A stretch of DNA of 64,000 nucleotides from CAVSRC01 sp963782045. GTDB taxonomy: Bacteria; Pseudomonadota; Alphaproteobacteria; Rhizobiales; Kaistiaceae. Location of the stretch: NCBI GenBank assembly GCA_963782045.1, contig CAWAIR010000015.1, positions 1 through 64,000 on the forward strand. The letters run 5' to 3'. The notes beneath the pieces were generated by a model, which worked only from the letters and a program-made list of their open reading frames with translations, was not told the DNA's origin and ran no database searches. Positions 63,701-64,000 of this stretch are shown here, piece by piece (the first letter of the stretch is position 1; the number at the start of each line of letters is the position of its first letter). Both the position numbers and the translations under genes were made by a program.

Positions 63701-64000
63701 AGGTCGAGCGCCGTCGACATGATCGAGGCTTCGATGGCGAACAGGATGAAGGTGAAGGTCGCGTAGATCAGCGAGGTGACGGTCGAGCCGATATAGCCGA
63801 AGCCGGCGCCGCGGGTGAGCAGATCGATGTCGACGCCGTAGCGCGAGGCGTAGCGCGCCACCGGCACGCCGGTGAGGAATAGCAAGGCGCCGGCGACGAT
63901 GGTGGCGGCGATGGTGTTGGTGACGCCGTAGGAGAGGGTGATCGACCCGCCGATCGCCTCCAGCGCCAGGAAGGAGATGGCGCCGATGGCGGTCTGCGCC
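60778..64000 (-). CDS. NCS1-permease-fused hybrid histidine kinase (5' end outside the window)
   Basis: The visible ~1070 residues begin inside a permease of the nucleobase/allantoin (NCS1) type with about ten helices (YGVTNTIAATIVAGALLFLT, LITQPLWIGLNILPVGFIAW, LKINVMNAYAGSLAWSNFF). A cysteine-rich segment (62530-62643, CTVCDLEF ... CSLCCSLDARCNDLC) follows, then two further helices, a kinase core (LSHELRTPLNSVFGY, LFSNAIKFTDSG, GTGLGLTIVKML) and a receiver (VLIVDDDPDQRDL, LFILDISMPGINGWDLA, MVKPFEV), ending in a helical tail. It probably senses a nitrogen compound by its transporter part and signals to the coupled LuxR-type regulator. The first residues lie beyond base 64000. Confidence 0.92.
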   Translation of the reverse strand, partial: AQTAIGAISFLALEAIGGSITLSYGVTNTIAATIVAGALLFLTGVPVARYASRYGVDIDLLTRGAGFGYIGSTVTSLIYATFTFILFAIEASIMSTALDLCFGIPLPVGYVISAVAVIPLVTHGITRISRFQLITQPLWIGLNILPVGFIAWQDWGSFEIWRNFPGLGSTGAGFDLLKFGAAASVILALMPQIGEQVDVLRFTPAGTESKRGFLGTLLAGPGWVVLGAPKLLFGSFLAVLALSHAVPAEHAAEPAQMYRVAFGYVIPWRDFVLLLTAAFVVVSQLKINVMNAYAGSLAWSNFFSRLTHSHPGRVVWLIFNVTIALVLMELGIYTALEKILGLFSIVAVAWLGTIVADLTINKRLGLSPPGIEFKRAHLYDINPVGLGAMGISAALALISATGLFGATAKALAVFIAMVVPFISAPAIAWATGGKYYLARKPRAKWHERAAFTCTVCDLEFEPEDTAYCPAYSGPICSLCCSLDARCNDLCKPKARLQAQAASVVAALLPESLTARISPRIVQFFGLLSVFMLLVAAALCLVYFQVTSAAPAYSDTVARSLWAAFFILLIVAGILAWFLVLAHESRRVAQEESARQTTLLLREIEAHSRTDAALQKAKEVAEAANLAKSRYLVGLSHELRTPLNSVFGYTQILERDATMPPEQKGRVHIIRRSAEHLSGLIDGLLEISKIETGRLQLQRNEIHLDEFLADIVEMFRPQAEAKGLAFNYIKPDAMPELVSTDGKRLRQILVNLFSNAIKFTDSGHVALKIAFRSQVATLTIEDTGVGIAAEDLPKIFEPFERGTAERTRLVPGTGLGLTIVKMLVNLMGGDVTVRSEPGKGSTFDIRLMLSAVTWKRPSAAPRRPITGYAGARRTVLIVDDDPDQRDLIRQILEPLGFTVLAAADGAECLALTAELKPDLFILDISMPGINGWDLARSLRERGQEGAILMLSANVGETPPPPSEEDAHDAVMVKPFEVQRLLDRIADLTGVDWREEEPPPAKANGAAAAALTSPGAEHVAELLRLGHIGYVRGIESKLDQLDAHEGNRAFVAEMRRHVRAFDFRRYTAVLEEFSR

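Overview
The window is a G+C-rich chromosomal segment of an alphaproteobacterium, most likely Hyphomicrobiales (Rhizobiales-like). The evidence is the rhizobial arrangement of the rhamnose genes (rhaRSTPQUK diverging from rhaDI), the C-terminal remnant of a Ti-type TraA relaxase, an ScfR-type regulator, a DUF1127 protein and sugar-acid dehydratases beside ABC transporters. I do not commit to a genus. There is no rRNA, no complete tRNA and no CRISPR array.

Layout. (1) 1-5.6 kb is a scrambled accessory segment: relaxase tail, AlpA-like regulator, tRNA-3'-end-like relics, a HipA kinase with an AbiEi-like N-terminal extension under a palindromic operator, an IS3-family transposase tail, a GntR gene and a sugar-binding-protein gene truncated at one common junction, and an intact enolase-superfamily dehydratase. 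A 20-bp tRNA-like repeat occurs near both ends. (2) 5.8-17 kb, minus strand: an unassigned sugar operon (SorC regulator, metallo-beta-lactamase-fold hydrolase, RbsABC-like transporter, PfkB kinase, DUF4432 mutarotase-like protein, UGSC-family protein), with a divergent short-chain dehydrogenase. (3) 18.8-21.6 kb: creatininase-family hydrolase, an unrecognised small protein and a GH43 beta-xylosidase. (4) 21.6-33.5 kb: the L-rhamnose locus with regulator, ABC importer, mutarotase, kinase, isomerase, the rhizobial aldolase/dehydrogenase fusion and a second, enterobacterial-type rhamnulose-1-phosphate aldolase. (5) 33.8-41.9 kb: DUF1127 protein, release factor 3, DUF937 protein, HAD dehalogenase, a transporter-fused histidine kinase with its receiver protein, and an ScfR-type regulator. 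(6) 42-49 kb: a branched-chain-amino-acid-type ABC importer with a fused permease-ATPase, a damaged enolase-superfamily gene and a hemerythrin protein. (7) 49-64 kb: 6-phosphogluconate dehydrogenase, the alpha-2-macroglobulin/PBP1C pair, a nucleotidyltransferase under a three-copy operator, and a LuxR-type response regulator with an NCS1-permease-fused hybrid kinase that runs off the right edge.

The main theme is plant-derived carbohydrate use (rhamnose, xylosides, sugar acids, an unassigned pentose-like sugar) with nutrient sensing through two different permease-kinase fusions. An important caveat concerns sequence quality. About sixteen frameshifts interrupt eight or nine otherwise well-conserved genes. 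Nearly all are single-base gains, often inside a short homopolymer. They look more like systematic base-call errors than gene decay, so genes marked as frameshifted may be intact in the organism.
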